Assembly: GCA_963821025.1 (NCBI GenBank)
Contig: CAWGCG010000005.1
Location: 434,001 to 498,000 of the forward strand
Direction of reading: 5' to 3'
Length of the DNA: 64,000 bases
Source: WHSW01 sp963821025
Lineage (GTDB): Bacteria; Actinomycetota; Thermoleophilia; Solirubrobacterales; 70-9
Below are positions 8,418-16,040 of this stretch, piece by piece (within the stretch, counting starts at the first letter, position 1; each line of letters starts with the position of its first letter). The translations under genes and the position numbers were made by a program. A model generated the notes under the pieces. That model ran no database searches. It was not told the DNA's origin and saw only the letters and a program-made list of their open reading frames with translations.

Positions 8418-8936
8418 GTGGATGCCTCGGGCGAAAAACCGCAGCCGCCGCCGGGCGGGCAACCGCAGCCGACGGCTCAACCGACGCCGGCCGCAACCGA
8501 AGCTCCCGAGAGCCCCGAGCAGCAGATCGAGGGATTGCGGGCGTGGAGCGCGCAGCTCGACCGCAGGCTCGGCGTGCGCAGCCTCGCCGGCGCGGTCGCG
8601 GTGGTGCTGGCGCTGGCCGCGGCGATCGTCGGCGTCGTGCTCGCGCTGAGCGCGAAGGACGAGAGCGCGACCAAGGACGAGGTTCGCGCCCTGCGCGATC
8701 AGATCGAGTCGGTCCAGGAGCAGGCTGCGCAGGCCGCCGAGGAGGACGTCGCCTCGCTCAGCGACCGGATCGAGGCGCTCGAGGGACGGGTCAACACGAT
8801 CGCCGCAGACCAGCGCACCGCGCAGAGCGAGCTCGAGGTCGTCCAGGACGATATCGACGATCTGCGCACCCAGATCTCGGATCTGGAGACCTCTCAGCCT
8901 TCCGGCGGGGGCGGCGGCGGGCTCGGGAATCCGTAA
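8418..8936 (+). CDS. membrane-anchored coiled-coil protein
   Basis: I start this at the GTG at 8418, after the rhodanese stop. The 172-residue product has a Pro/Gln-rich N-terminus (residues 1-40), one membrane segment (AGAVAVVLALAAAIVGVVLALS), and then about 85 residues of charged heptad-like sequence (EVRALRDQIESVQEQ through DDIDDLRTQISDLE) that should form an extracellular coiled coil, ending in a Gly run. No enzymatic motif. Coiled-coil proteins of this shape are usually structural; the role here is unknown. Confidence 0.65.
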   Translation: MDASGEKPQPPPGGQPQPTAQPTPAATEAPESPEQQIEGLRAWSAQLDRRLGVRSLAGAVAVVLALAAAIVGVVLALSAKDESATKDEVRALRDQIESVQEQAAQAAEEDVASLSDRIEALEGRVNTIAADQRTAQSELEVVQDDIDDLRTQISDLETSQPSGGGGGGLGNP

Positions 8937-9039
8937 CGGGCAGGCACGGTACCTTGTATCAATTCGCACCACCTAGGCGTGCGGGCGTCCGACAACTGGT
9001 CTACGGTCGAACCACCGTCACCCTGAAAGGAGAGGCTTG

Positions 9040-9189
9040 ATGCCTGAGGGTTACTGCGTCAAGGAGCGGAAGAAGGTCGAGATCAAGGATCCGCAGCAGG
9101 TCACGATGAAGAATGGCCGGCCGGCGATCCAGGGCACGTGCCCGGACTGCGGCACCAAGATCTTCAAGATCGGCAAGCTCGAGGCATAG
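9040..9189 (+). CDS. DUF5679-like mini-protein with half zinc ribbon
   Basis: A 49-residue ORF preceded by a strong Shine-Dalgarno, AAAGGAGAGG at 9026-9035. The body matches the DUF5679 pattern: GYCVK, then KKVEIKDPQQVTMKNGRPA, then GTCPDCGTKIFKI. In the family as I know it the first knuckle is CxxC; here it reads Cys-Val-Lys-Glu, so only three cysteines remain (Cys6, Cys35, Cys38). It is flanked downstream by a long hairpin, so it is probably a monocistronic, well-expressed gene. Function unknown. Confidence 0.8.
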   Translation: MPEGYCVKERKKVEIKDPQQVTMKNGRPAIQGTCPDCGTKIFKIGKLEA

Positions 9190-9217
9190 TCCCCGAGCCG
9201 TTGTTTTCGTCCGGGCC

Positions 9218-9257
9218 CTCCTTGATGCGGGGGTGGCCACCACCCAGCATCAAGGAG
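9218..9257 (+). terminator. long perfect-stem hairpin after the DUF5679 gene
   Basis: An 11-bp perfect stem (CTCCTTGATGC at 9218-9228 with GCATCAAGGAG at 9247-9257) is capped by an inner 6-bp stem GGGTGG/CCACCC with a 3-nt loop. There is no U-tract after it, so it may be an RNA-stabilising 3' structure rather than a classic intrinsic terminator. The right arm also contains AAGGAGG, a sequestered Shine-Dalgarno-like sequence with no start codon after it. Confidence 0.55.
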
Positions 9258-9529
9258 GTAGTTCAAGCGTTCGCGCGCTTACCTTTGGCCGCAGGCTGAC
9301 CGCGGTTCGGCTGTGGTCGTCAACCGAGCCGGCGGTCGTTTTTGCGACCCGGCGGTCCGGACCAGCGGTACAAGGCGGCGGGCGCCAAGTTTCGACAGCG
9401 GGATAACGACCTGTGCCCGGCGCGGATCTACGGTCGGGGTCGATTGGTGGAACCCGCTACCGCCGGGCGCGAGCTCGGCGATCCCCGCGTTCCGGCGCCG
9501 GTGCCGGTGTGGGCGGAGGTAAGTGACAG
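9258..9529. other. non-coding leader region upstream of amtB
   Basis: About 270 bp between the hairpin and the amtB start. I see no clear -35/-10 pair and no GlnR-type box. The only secure element is GGAGG at 9515-9519 ahead of the amtB ATG. A TTG-started frame runs through 9342-9533 and ends in an ATGA overlap with amtB, but its sequence looks like random high-GC translation. Confidence 0.5.
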
Positions 9530-11038
9530 ATGAGACGAAGGTATTTGGCAGCGGCGGTCCCGCTCGGGATCGCGGCGCTGCTGGCTCTGCCGGCCATCGG
9601 TCAGGCCGACGCGATCGAGAACATCAAGGGCGCGGCTGCCGATACGGACAGCGCCCTGAACACGACCTGGGTAATCGTCGCCGCTTGCCTGGTGATGTTC
9701 ATGCAGGCGGGCTTCCTGCTCTTGGAGGTCGGCTTCTCGAGGATGAAGAACGTCGGCGCCGGGGTCGCGAAGATCTTCGTCAACTTCTCGATCGCCTCGC
9801 TCTGTTATTGGGCAGTCGGCTTCGCGCTCGCCTTCGGCGGCTCGGGTGAGCTCTGGGGCGACTCGGGCTTCTTCCTCGATATCGGTTCGACCCCCGCACA
9901 GGCGGCAACCCAGATCCCGTTCCTGGACGCCTACGCGATCTCGCCGGCGGCGTTCTTGTTCTTCCAGTTCGCCTTCTGCGCGGTTTCGCTGGCGATCGTC
10001 TGGGGGACCACGATCGAGCGGATCAAGTTCGGCGCGTACGTCCTCTACGCGATCGTCTTCAGCGCCGTTCTGTACCCGGTGATCAGCCACTGGATCTTCG
10101 GTGGCGGCTGGCTCCAGGTCAACGTCGGGATGCAGGACTTCGCCGGTTCGACGGTGGTCCACCTGATGGGTGCGACCGGCGCCTTCGCCGCCCTGCTGCT
10201 GCTCGGCCCGCGGCGGGGAAAGTACGCCGGCGACGGCAATCCGCGCGCGATCCCCGGACACTCGATGCCGCTGGTAGGGCTCGGGGTGTTGATCCTCTGG
10301 CTCGGTTGGTTCGGGTTCAACCCGGGATCGACGCTCGGCGTGTTCGGCGATCCCGCTGCGGGAATCGGCAACCGCTTCGCCGAGATCGTCCTGGTCACCA
10401 ACCTGGCCGCGGCCGCAGGCGTGATCGCGGCCGTCTCGCTGATGTACGCGCTGCGCAAGACGATCGACATCGGCATGGCCGGCAACGGCGCGATCGCGGG
10501 CTTGGTCGCGATCACGGCACCATCCGGGTACATCGAGTTCTGGGCGGCGCCGATCATCGGTGCGGTGGCGGGCGTGATCGTGGTCGTCGGGGTGCTTGCG
10601 ATCGAGAAGCTGCTCGACGATCCGGTCGGCGCGCTCTCGGCACACGGCCTCGCCGGGATCTGGGGCACGCTCTCCTGCGGGCTGTTCACCGCTCCGCGGT
10701 TCGCGGAGTTCAACGCGGTCGGCGAGGGTGGGCTCTGGTACACGGGATCGTTCGACCAGCTCGGCGCCCAGGCGCTCGGGATCGCGGCCTCGTTCGCGTT
10801 CGTATTCGTCGCCTCCTATGCGGTCTTCGCGCTGATCAAGGCTACGATCGGGCTCCGGGTGACCGCCGAGGAGGAGGACGCGGGCCTCGACATCTCCGAG
10901 CACGGAATGTACGGGTACCCCGAGCAGTTCATCTCTCCGGAGGAGTATCCCGGGGGCGCGGCGGCCACCGGAACGCGCCCGGCGGCGCCCTCACCGGTTG
11001 CCGGTCCAGTGTCCACCGTCACCACCGACAACGCCTGA
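9530..11038 (+). CDS. amtB: ammonium transporter (Amt family)
   Basis: A 502-residue Amt/Mep/Rh channel. The N-terminus looks like a cleavable signal (MRRRYLAAAVPLGIAALLAL), followed by eleven hydrophobic segments. Family marks include DSALNTTWVIVAACLVMFMQAGF, the FAGSTVVHLMGATGAF stretch with the first pore His, and SAHGLAGIWGTLSCGLF with the second. A cytoplasmic tail ISEHGMYGYPEQF then a Pro/Ala-rich extension is where P-II docks in the family. A P-II gene follows 13 bp after the stop, the usual amtB-glnK order. Confidence 0.96.
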   Translation: MRRRYLAAAVPLGIAALLALPAIGQADAIENIKGAAADTDSALNTTWVIVAACLVMFMQAGFLLLEVGFSRMKNVGAGVAKIFVNFSIASLCYWAVGFALAFGGSGELWGDSGFFLDIGSTPAQAATQIPFLDAYAISPAAFLFFQFAFCAVSLAIVWGTTIERIKFGAYVLYAIVFSAVLYPVISHWIFGGGWLQVNVGMQDFAGSTVVHLMGATGAFAALLLLGPRRGKYAGDGNPRAIPGHSMPLVGLGVLILWLGWFGFNPGSTLGVFGDPAAGIGNRFAEIVLVTNLAAAAGVIAAVSLMYALRKTIDIGMAGNGAIAGLVAITAPSGYIEFWAAPIIGAVAGVIVVVGVLAIEKLLDDPVGALSAHGLAGIWGTLSCGLFTAPRFAEFNAVGEGGLWYTGSFDQLGAQALGIAASFAFVFVASYAVFALIKATIGLRVTAEEEDAGLDISEHGMYGYPEQFISPEEYPGGAAATGTRPAAPSPVAGPVSTVTTDNA

Positions 11039-11051
11039 GGAGGTGAGCGCA

Positions 11052-11420
11052 GTGAAGAAGGTCGAGGCATACATTCGCCACGAGGCATTCGAGCCGATCA
11101 GGGCCGAACTGCTCGACAGGGGGTTTCCCTCCCTGTCGATCGGTGAGGTCAAGGGCTCGGGGCGCCAGAAGGGGATCGTCGAGACGTATCGCGGCTCGAG
11201 CCTGACCGTCAACGTGCGGCCGAAGCTGAAGATCGAGGTCGTGGTCGAGGACAAGGACAAGAACCTCGTGGTCGAGACGATCCTCAGGCACGCTCGCACC
11301 GGCGATGTCGGCGACGGGAAGATCTTCGTGATTCCCGTCGAGGAGGCGATCCGAATCCGAACGGGCGAGGAGGGCGAGGAGGTCCTCCAGGCCCACACGG
11401 AAGCGGAGATGCCGGCATAG
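11052..11420 (+). CDS. glnB: P-II nitrogen regulatory protein, T-loop variant
   Basis: The GTG at 11052 is preceded by AGGAGGTG and gives a 122-residue P-II protein beginning VKKVEAYIR. Conserved elements are GRQKG and ETYRG at the base of the T-loop, VRPKLKIEVVV, and the ATP-site GDGKIFVIPVEEAIRIRTGEEG. The T-loop reads YRGSSLTV where E. coli GlnB has YRGAEYMV: Tyr51, the uridylylation/adenylylation site, is Leu, while position 49 is Ser as in cyanobacterial P-II. It should still bind ATP/ADP and 2-oxoglutarate and gate AmtB, but not be modified on Tyr51. Confidence 0.93.
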   Translation: MKKVEAYIRHEAFEPIRAELLDRGFPSLSIGEVKGSGRQKGIVETYRGSSLTVNVRPKLKIEVVVEDKDKNLVVETILRHARTGDVGDGKIFVIPVEEAIRIRTGEEGEEVLQAHTEAEMPA

Positions 11421-11421
11421 G

Positions 11422-11491
<70 letters not shown>

Positions 11492-11530
11492 AAGTCGCCC
11501 CGACGCTGCCCAAGTAGCGGGTGCAAACGA

Positions 11531-11559
11531 AAACGGGCCGGCGTTCGGCCGGCCCGTTT
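11531..11559. terminator. bidirectional intrinsic terminator
   Basis: A perfect 12-bp stem AAACGGGCCGGC/GCCGGCCCGTTT with the 5-nt loop GTTCG. The A-run on one side and T-run on the other let it work in both directions. It sits between the P-II gene (plus strand) and the PepSY gene (minus strand), which are convergent. Confidence 0.85.
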
Positions 11560-11584
11560 CTAAGCGACGCGTGGAGCGGCTGGT

Positions 11585-11911
11585 TCAGCCGTCCTGCTCG
11601 CTGTCGGCCGACTGGCCGACCACGTTGAGATCGCGGTCGAGCTGGACGTCGACCTGGCTACCGTCGTCGCGGGTCACCTCGACCTCGTAGTAGCTCTCCT
11701 CGTCGCCCGTCTCGGTCCCGGTGACCGTGCCGCCACCGGTGGCCTGGAGCGCGGCGGCGCTCGCCTCGTCGATCGTCTTGGCACCGATCGCGACGTCGGG
11801 ACCCTCGGCCGCGTCCTCGCCGCCGCCGGTCGCGGCGGCGATCCCGGCACCGGCACCGGCCAGTGCGAGCACCGCAGCCCCGGTTGCGATCATCTTGGTC
11901 TTCCTGGTCAT
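11585..11911 (-). CDS. secreted PepSY-like domain protein
   Basis: A 108-residue protein with an N-terminal export signal (MTRKTKMIATGAAVLALAGAGAG) and an acidic linker, then a single PepSY-like module: KTIDEASAAALQATGGGTVTGTE, then YYEVEVTRDDGSQVDVQLDRDLNVVG. PepSY modules sit outside the membrane and are often inhibitory or binding domains; no partner is identifiable here. The ATG at 11911 has GAAGGAGAAC 4 nt upstream. Confidence 0.8.
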   Translation of the reverse strand: MTRKTKMIATGAAVLALAGAGAGIAAATGGGEDAAEGPDVAIGAKTIDEASAAALQATGGGTVTGTETGDEESYYEVEVTRDDGSQVDVQLDRDLNVVGQSADSEQDG

Positions 11912-11999
11912 CTCGTTCTCCTTCGCGGTGTTACGACAACGCCAGGGGTTCTACGGAGGCTCGGTGAAATGACGATGAAACGCCGCTGACCCGAGGGGC

Positions 12000-12669
12000 T
12001 CACTCCAGCGGCGCCGGCACCTCGACCTGCCAGCGGCGCATGCCTTCCTCGATCCGGGCGATCACGGTCTCGATCACGCTCGCGCGGGCGAAGCGCTTGT
12101 CCTCGGCCACGACCACCGACCACGGCGCGTTGGGCTCATCGGTACGGGCGAGCATGTCCTCGACCGCCTCCTCATAGGCCCCTCGCTTCTCGCGGTTGCG
12201 CCAGTCCTCATCGGTCAGCTTCCAGGTCTTCAACGGATCCGCTTGGCGCGACTCGAACCGCTTCAGCTGCTCCTCGGGAGAGATCTGGAGCCAGAACTTG
12301 ATCAACACGGTTCCCTCCTCGGTGAGCATGCGCTCGAATGCGTTGATCTCCTCGTAGGCGCGCAGCCATTCGGCCCGGCTGGCGAGGCCCTCGACCCGCT
12401 CGACCAGCACGCGCCCGTACCAGGTCCGATCGAAGATGTGGCCCAGTTCGCCGCGCCGACGCCCGACGAGAAGCGCCATCACTTCCTCTGGCGCTCTTGG
12501 TCGAAGATCCCCGGCTGGGGCGGGATGGCGGGCCGATCTGCTGCTTGCCGATCTGGCCGCCGAGGGTGAGCCGCAGCTGGGCCAGCCGGCCCCAGAGGCG
12601 GTCGAGTTGCTTGGCCGCCTGCTTTTTCGATAGCTCGGCGCTGAGATCGACCTCGGCCAGATAGCTCAT
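12000..12669 (-). pseudogene. ppk2: polyphosphate kinase 2 (PPK2/Pap type), broken by an internal inversion
   Basis: The minus strand encodes a normal PPK2 N-terminus from the ATG at 12669 (AEVDLSAELSKKQAAKQL, then WGRLAQLRLTLGG) and a normal C-terminus from about 12437 (IFDRTWYGRVLVERVEG, then INAFERMLTEEGTVLIKFWL and WKLTDEDWRNREK). The middle is wrong. The stretch between them reads correctly only on the plus strand, where 12438-12530 encodes VAQFAAPTPDEKRHHFLWR and PGWGGMA, the segment that should precede IFDRTW. The Walker A region expected before it (about 25 residues with GWDxxGKGG) is absent. No kinase can be made as the sequence stands. The start overlaps the preceding small membrane-protein gene by ATGA. 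Either a real micro-inversion with deletion, or an assembly chimera. Confidence 0.85.
12438..12530 (+). other. 93-bp inverted segment inside ppk2
   Basis: Read on the plus strand this segment is 31 codons of PPK2 sequence, from GTG GCC CAG through GGG ATG GCG, ending in exact register with the residue before IFDRTW in intact PPK2 proteins. Both breakpoints are sharp: ATCTTCG of the downstream part abuts position 12438, and the upstream part ends at about 12531. Confidence 0.85.
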
Positions 12670-12908
12670 CGACCGATTATCGCTGCCAGCGGCACTTTGG
12701 GGCCGGGCGGGGGCGGCTCGTCGTTGAGGATCTGCAGCGCCAGGGGGAAGAGCAGCGTCGCCAGGAAGATCATGATCACGCCGACGGCGACGAGCCAGCG
12801 CGAGCCGGCGAGATGGCCGAGGATCGCGACTCCGAACCCGGCCGCCATCAGACCGATATAGGGACCGATCGTCTCGGGAAGGAGCGTGGCGTTGCTGAGC
12901 GAGGCCAT
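12666..12908 (-). CDS. small two- or three-helix membrane protein
   Basis: An 80-residue protein with hydrophobic segments IGLMAAGFGVAILGHLAG and LVAVGVIMIFLATLLFPLALQIL, then a Pro-rich linker. Its TGA overlaps the ppk2 ATG, so the two were one translational unit before ppk2 was damaged. No known family. It is divergent from the MoxR gene, with 21 bp between starts. Confidence 0.7.
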   Translation of the reverse strand: MASLSNATLLPETIGPYIGLMAAGFGVAILGHLAGSRWLVAVGVIMIFLATLLFPLALQILNDEPPPPGPKVPLAAIIGR

Positions 12909-12916
12909 CGCGTCAT

Positions 12917-12922
12917 TATCAT
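12917..12922 (+). promoter_or_regulatory. -10 box of a probable leaderless promoter (moxR)
   Basis: TATCAT lies 7 nt before the ATG at 12930, with no Shine-Dalgarno between. Transcription would begin at or next to the start codon. Confidence 0.5.
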
Positions 12923-12929
12923 CGCGGCG

Positions 12930-13823
12930 ATGGAAGCCAGCGCAGCTCCGGGGTCGGTGGGCGAGGTCAAGGCGGGCCTGCTCGAGGTCGGCTACCTCGC
13001 CGACGAGTCCGCGGCCCTGGTGGCGTATCTCGCCCAGCAGCTGGGCAAGCCGGTGTTGGTCGAGGGGCCGGCGGGGGTCGGCAAGACCGAGCTTGCGAAG
13101 GCGATCTCGCGCGCCAGCGGACGCTCGCTGATCCGCTTGCAGTGCTACGAGGGCCTCGATGAGTCAAAGGCGCTCTACGAGTGGAACTACCGCAAGCAGC
13201 TGCTGCGGATCCAGGCATCGGAGGACGAGCGCTGGGACGACATCTTCGCCGAGGACTACCTCCTGACCCGGCCGTTGCTGGAGGCGATCGCCTCGACCGA
13301 GCCGGTCGTCCTGCTGATCGACGAGATCGACAAGACCGATCAGGAGTTCGAGGCGATGCTGCTCGAGGTCCTCTCGGACTTTCAGATCTCGATCCCCGAG
13401 CTCGGCGTGATCGAGGCCCGCACGCACCCGATCGTCGTCTTGACCTCCAACAACTCGCGCGAGCTGACCGAGGCGCTGAAGCGGCGCTGCCTGTATCTGT
13501 GGCTCGACTACCCGGAGGTCGAGCGCGAGATGGAGATCGTGCGCCTGCACGCTCCGGAGCTCGACGAGCGCCTCGCCCGACGCCTGGTCGAGGTCATCCA
13601 CATGGTCCGCCAGCTCGATCTGAAGAAGCCACCCTCGATCGCCGAGTCGATCGACTGGGCCCGCGCGCTGTTGCTCCTGGGCGCCGACGACATCGACCAC
13701 GCGGTGTTCGAGCGAACGATGAGCATCATCGTCAAGCATCGCTCGGATATCGATCTGGTGGCGGAGAGGATTGGGATGCAGCTGGGCGCCGTGCCAGGGC
13801 TCGAGGCCGGGACGGCCGGATGA
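12930..13823 (+). CDS. MoxR-family AAA+ ATPase (CoxD-like)
   Basis: A 297-residue MoxR ATPase: Walker A GPAGVGKTE at residues 46-54, LQCYEGLD with ALYEWNYRKQL, Walker B VVLLIDEIDK, sensor 1 VVLTSNNSREL and an arginine-finger region LKRRCLYLWLDYPE. These ATPases work with a VWA partner to remodel or mature client enzymes; the CoxE-like VWA protein is the next gene. The ATG is chosen because it directly follows a -10 box and because homologous sequence begins right after it. No CO dehydrogenase gene lies in the window, so the client is unknown. Confidence 0.9.
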   Translation: MEASAAPGSVGEVKAGLLEVGYLADESAALVAYLAQQLGKPVLVEGPAGVGKTELAKAISRASGRSLIRLQCYEGLDESKALYEWNYRKQLLRIQASEDERWDDIFAEDYLLTRPLLEAIASTEPVVLLIDEIDKTDQEFEAMLLEVLSDFQISIPELGVIEARTHPIVVLTSNNSRELTEALKRRCLYLWLDYPEVEREMEIVRLHAPELDERLARRLVEVIHMVRQLDLKKPPSIAESIDWARALLLLGADDIDHAVFERTMSIIVKHRSDIDLVAERIGMQLGAVPGLEAGTAG

Positions 13824-13897
13824 GTGGGCAGTTCGCAGTAGGCAGTTCGCAGAGTTCTACCCAGTCCGCTCTGCCTACTGCCTACTGCCTACTGCCT
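13824..13897. repeat. TGCCTAC palindromic repeat element, copy 2, with 9-bp direct repeats
   Basis: The element begins with GGGCAGTTCGC and AGTAGGCAGTTCGC units and ends with four CTGCCTA/G units, like the copy at 11422. It is flanked by GCCGGATGA at 13815-13823 and again at 13898-13906. Without the element and one repeat, the moxR TGA and the coxE ATG would overlap as ATGA. The duplicated bases are exactly what keeps both the stop and the start codon intact. Confidence 0.75.
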
Positions 13898-13902
13898 GCC
13901 GG

Positions 13903-15279
13903 ATGAACGCCGCCGCCCCGCACCAACCCCCCGGCCTCGCGCCACGCATCGTCTCCTTCTGCGAGGAGCTCCGCAACGATGGCGTCGCGGTCGGCACCGC
14001 GGAGATCCTCGACGCCTTCGCCGCGCTCGAGGCGGTCCCTTGGTCGGACCCGGCCGACTTCCGCGAGGCGCTGGCGGCGACGATCGCGAAGTCGCAGGAG
14101 GACCGCCGCGTGTTCGAGCTCCTTTTCGAGCGCTTCTTCTTTCGCGCCGCCGAGGCGGAGGCCCTGGAACGCGGGGTGCGCGAGGAGCGACGTTATGACG
14201 GCGGCGACCAACTCGACCTCGACCAGTTGCGTGCGGCGATCCGCGAGGCGATCGCGGAGGGAAACGACGGTGAGATGCGGGACGCCGCGCGGCTGGCGAT
14301 CGCCGCCTTCGGCCGCCGTGGCGAGGGCTCGGGGGTGGTCGGGGTGGACGTGCAGCGGATCCGGCGCACGCTCGGCCTGCAGGCGGGCGGGCGTGACACC
14401 GGCGACGACGACCAATCGCTCGAACGCGAGCAGATCCAGGAGTTCGAGCGCCACCTGCGGCGAGAGCTCGAGCGAGCGCTGATCGAACGGACGGCGAAGC
14501 TGCCACCCGCGCGGCCGCTGGCCGAGCTCGACCGGGCATTGCCGACCAGCCCGACCCAGGACCTGGCGGCCGTTCACAGGGCCGTCGCCCAGCTCAAGCG
14601 CCGCCTGGCGACCCTTGGCCACGAGCAGCGGGGGCGAAAGCGCGCAGCAACGGTGGACATGCGCCGGACGATGCGCGCCTCGCTGGAGACCGGCGGGGTG
14701 CCGCTGCGGCTTCGCTATCGGCCGAAGCGCCCGCGTCGGCCGGAGATCTACGTGCTCTGCGACGTCTCGACCTCGGTCACCTCGGCCAGCGTCTTCTTCC
14801 TCTCGGTCTTGCACGCGCTCCACGACTCGTTTCGAAAGCTGCGGAGCTTCGTCTTCATCGAGCGGATCAGCGAGGTCACCGACGTATTCGAGCGCGAGCG
14901 CGACTTCCGCGCGGCCTCGCAGAAGATCAGCCGCGAGGGCGGCGTCGCCGACGTCTCCGGCTACACCGACTACGGCCGGGTCTGGCTCGAGTTCTTCGAC
15001 GAGATCTCCGAGGACCTCGGCCCGCGCTCGACCGTGATCGTGCTCGGCGACGCCCGGACCAACGGCCGCGAGCCCCACGCTGAGGTGTTCGCACGGATCT
15101 CCGAGCGTGCCGGACGGACCTTCTGGCTCAACCCCGAGCCGCGCCTCTACTGGAACTACGGCGACTCGGTGATGTCCGCCTACGAGCGCCATTGCACGAC
15201 CGCGTTCGAGTGCTGGACCACCAAGCACCTGGAGAACTTCGTCAACGTGGTCGCCGGCGGGACGCCCGTGGTCGATTAG
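13903..15279 (+). CDS. VWA domain protein, CoxE family
   Basis: A 458-residue cytoplasmic protein. The first 270 residues are helical and charged; the C-terminal von Willebrand A domain opens with the MIDAS motif DVSTS at residue 287 and continues with FIERISEVTDVF, GYTDYGRVWLEF and STVIVLGDARTNGREP. CoxE-type proteins act with MoxR ATPases, in carbon-monoxide dehydrogenase operons by assisting active-site maturation. The upstream partner is moxR, now separated by the inserted repeat. Its TAG overlaps the plsC stop by 4 bp. Confidence 0.9.
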   Translation: MNAAAPHQPPGLAPRIVSFCEELRNDGVAVGTAEILDAFAALEAVPWSDPADFREALAATIAKSQEDRRVFELLFERFFFRAAEAEALERGVREERRYDGGDQLDLDQLRAAIREAIAEGNDGEMRDAARLAIAAFGRRGEGSGVVGVDVQRIRRTLGLQAGGRDTGDDDQSLEREQIQEFERHLRRELERALIERTAKLPPARPLAELDRALPTSPTQDLAAVHRAVAQLKRRLATLGHEQRGRKRAATVDMRRTMRASLETGGVPLRLRYRPKRPRRPEIYVLCDVSTSVTSASVFFLSVLHALHDSFRKLRSFVFIERISEVTDVFERERDFRAASQKISREGGVADVSGYTDYGRVWLEFFDEISEDLGPRSTVIVLGDARTNGREPHAEVFARISERAGRTFWLNPEPRLYWNYGDSVMSAYERHCTTAFECWTTKHLENFVNVVAGGTPVVD

Positions 15280-16025
15280 CGCTCTGCGTCGAGTTGCGCG
15301 TAGAGCGCTCGTACCCGGTCGAAGATCTGAATGGCCGCCTGCTGCTGGTGCTCGCGCCCGGGCGTCGCGACGGGGTCGAAGCGAAGCGGCTCGCCGTAGC
15401 GGACGGTGACCTTCGGGAACCTGCCTTGCCGCCAGGCGCGCACCTCGCGCGAGCCGTGGATCGCGACCGGGATCACGGGCGCTCCCGACTCGAGCGCCAA
15501 GCGCCCGACGCCGCGTCGCGGCTCGCCGAGCCCGCTCGTTCGCGAGCGCCCGCCCTCGGCGTAGATGCCGACGCAGCCGCCGCGCTCGAGAATCGAGTCC
15601 GCGGTCACGAACGCCTCGTCGTCGTCGTGGCCGCGGCGAACGGGAAAGTGGCCCGAGACCCGAAACAGGTAATCGACCGCCGGGTTGGCCGCGAACAGCT
15701 GCGACTTGGTCATGAACCGGATCTCGCGGCGGAGGTGGACCCCGGCGAAGAAGTGGTCGATGTTCGAGAAGTGGTTCGGCGCCAGGATCACCGGGCCGGC
15801 GGCGGGCACGTTGGCGACACCCTGAGCGCGACAGCGATAGAGGATCAGTGCCGGCGGTCCCATCACGATCCGCACGGCTCGGTAGGTCCAACCCGGCGGG
15901 TGGGTTCGGGCCCACTCGTGTGCACTTCGCATCGACTCGGGTGGGCGCGGATCGCGGTAGACCTGCGCCCGCAGCTCGCCCGCGGCGTCGCCTCTCGCAG
16001 CTTGGCCGCCGCTCTTCTCCACCAT
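15276..16025 (-). CDS. plsC: 1-acyl-sn-glycerol-3-phosphate acyltransferase-like protein (PlsC)
   Basis: All four acyltransferase blocks are present: NHFSNIDH (HX4D), GHFPVRRG, YAEGGRSRTSG (EGxR) and VIPVAI. The family acylates lysophosphatidate at the inner membrane face. I use the ATG at 16025 (249 residues); the frame stays open to 16073, but that would run into the TPP riboswitch on the other strand. A start at the Met at 15932 is also possible. Confidence 0.85.
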   Translation of the reverse strand: MVEKSGGQAARGDAAGELRAQVYRDPRPPESMRSAHEWARTHPPGWTYRAVRIVMGPPALILYRCRAQGVANVPAAGPVILAPNHFSNIDHFFAGVHLRREIRFMTKSQLFAANPAVDYLFRVSGHFPVRRGHDDDEAFVTADSILERGGCVGIYAEGGRSRTSGLGEPRRGVGRLALESGAPVIPVAIHGSREVRAWRQGRFPKVTVRYGEPLRFDPVATPGREHQQQAAIQIFDRVRALYAQLDAER

Positions 16026-16040
16026 GCCGGAGGGTAAACT

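Noticed and set aside
9342..9533. 63-codon TTG-started frame ending in an ATGA overlap with amtB
   Set aside because: No Shine-Dalgarno or -10 box, no recognisable structure or family pattern; the overlap alone is weak evidence.
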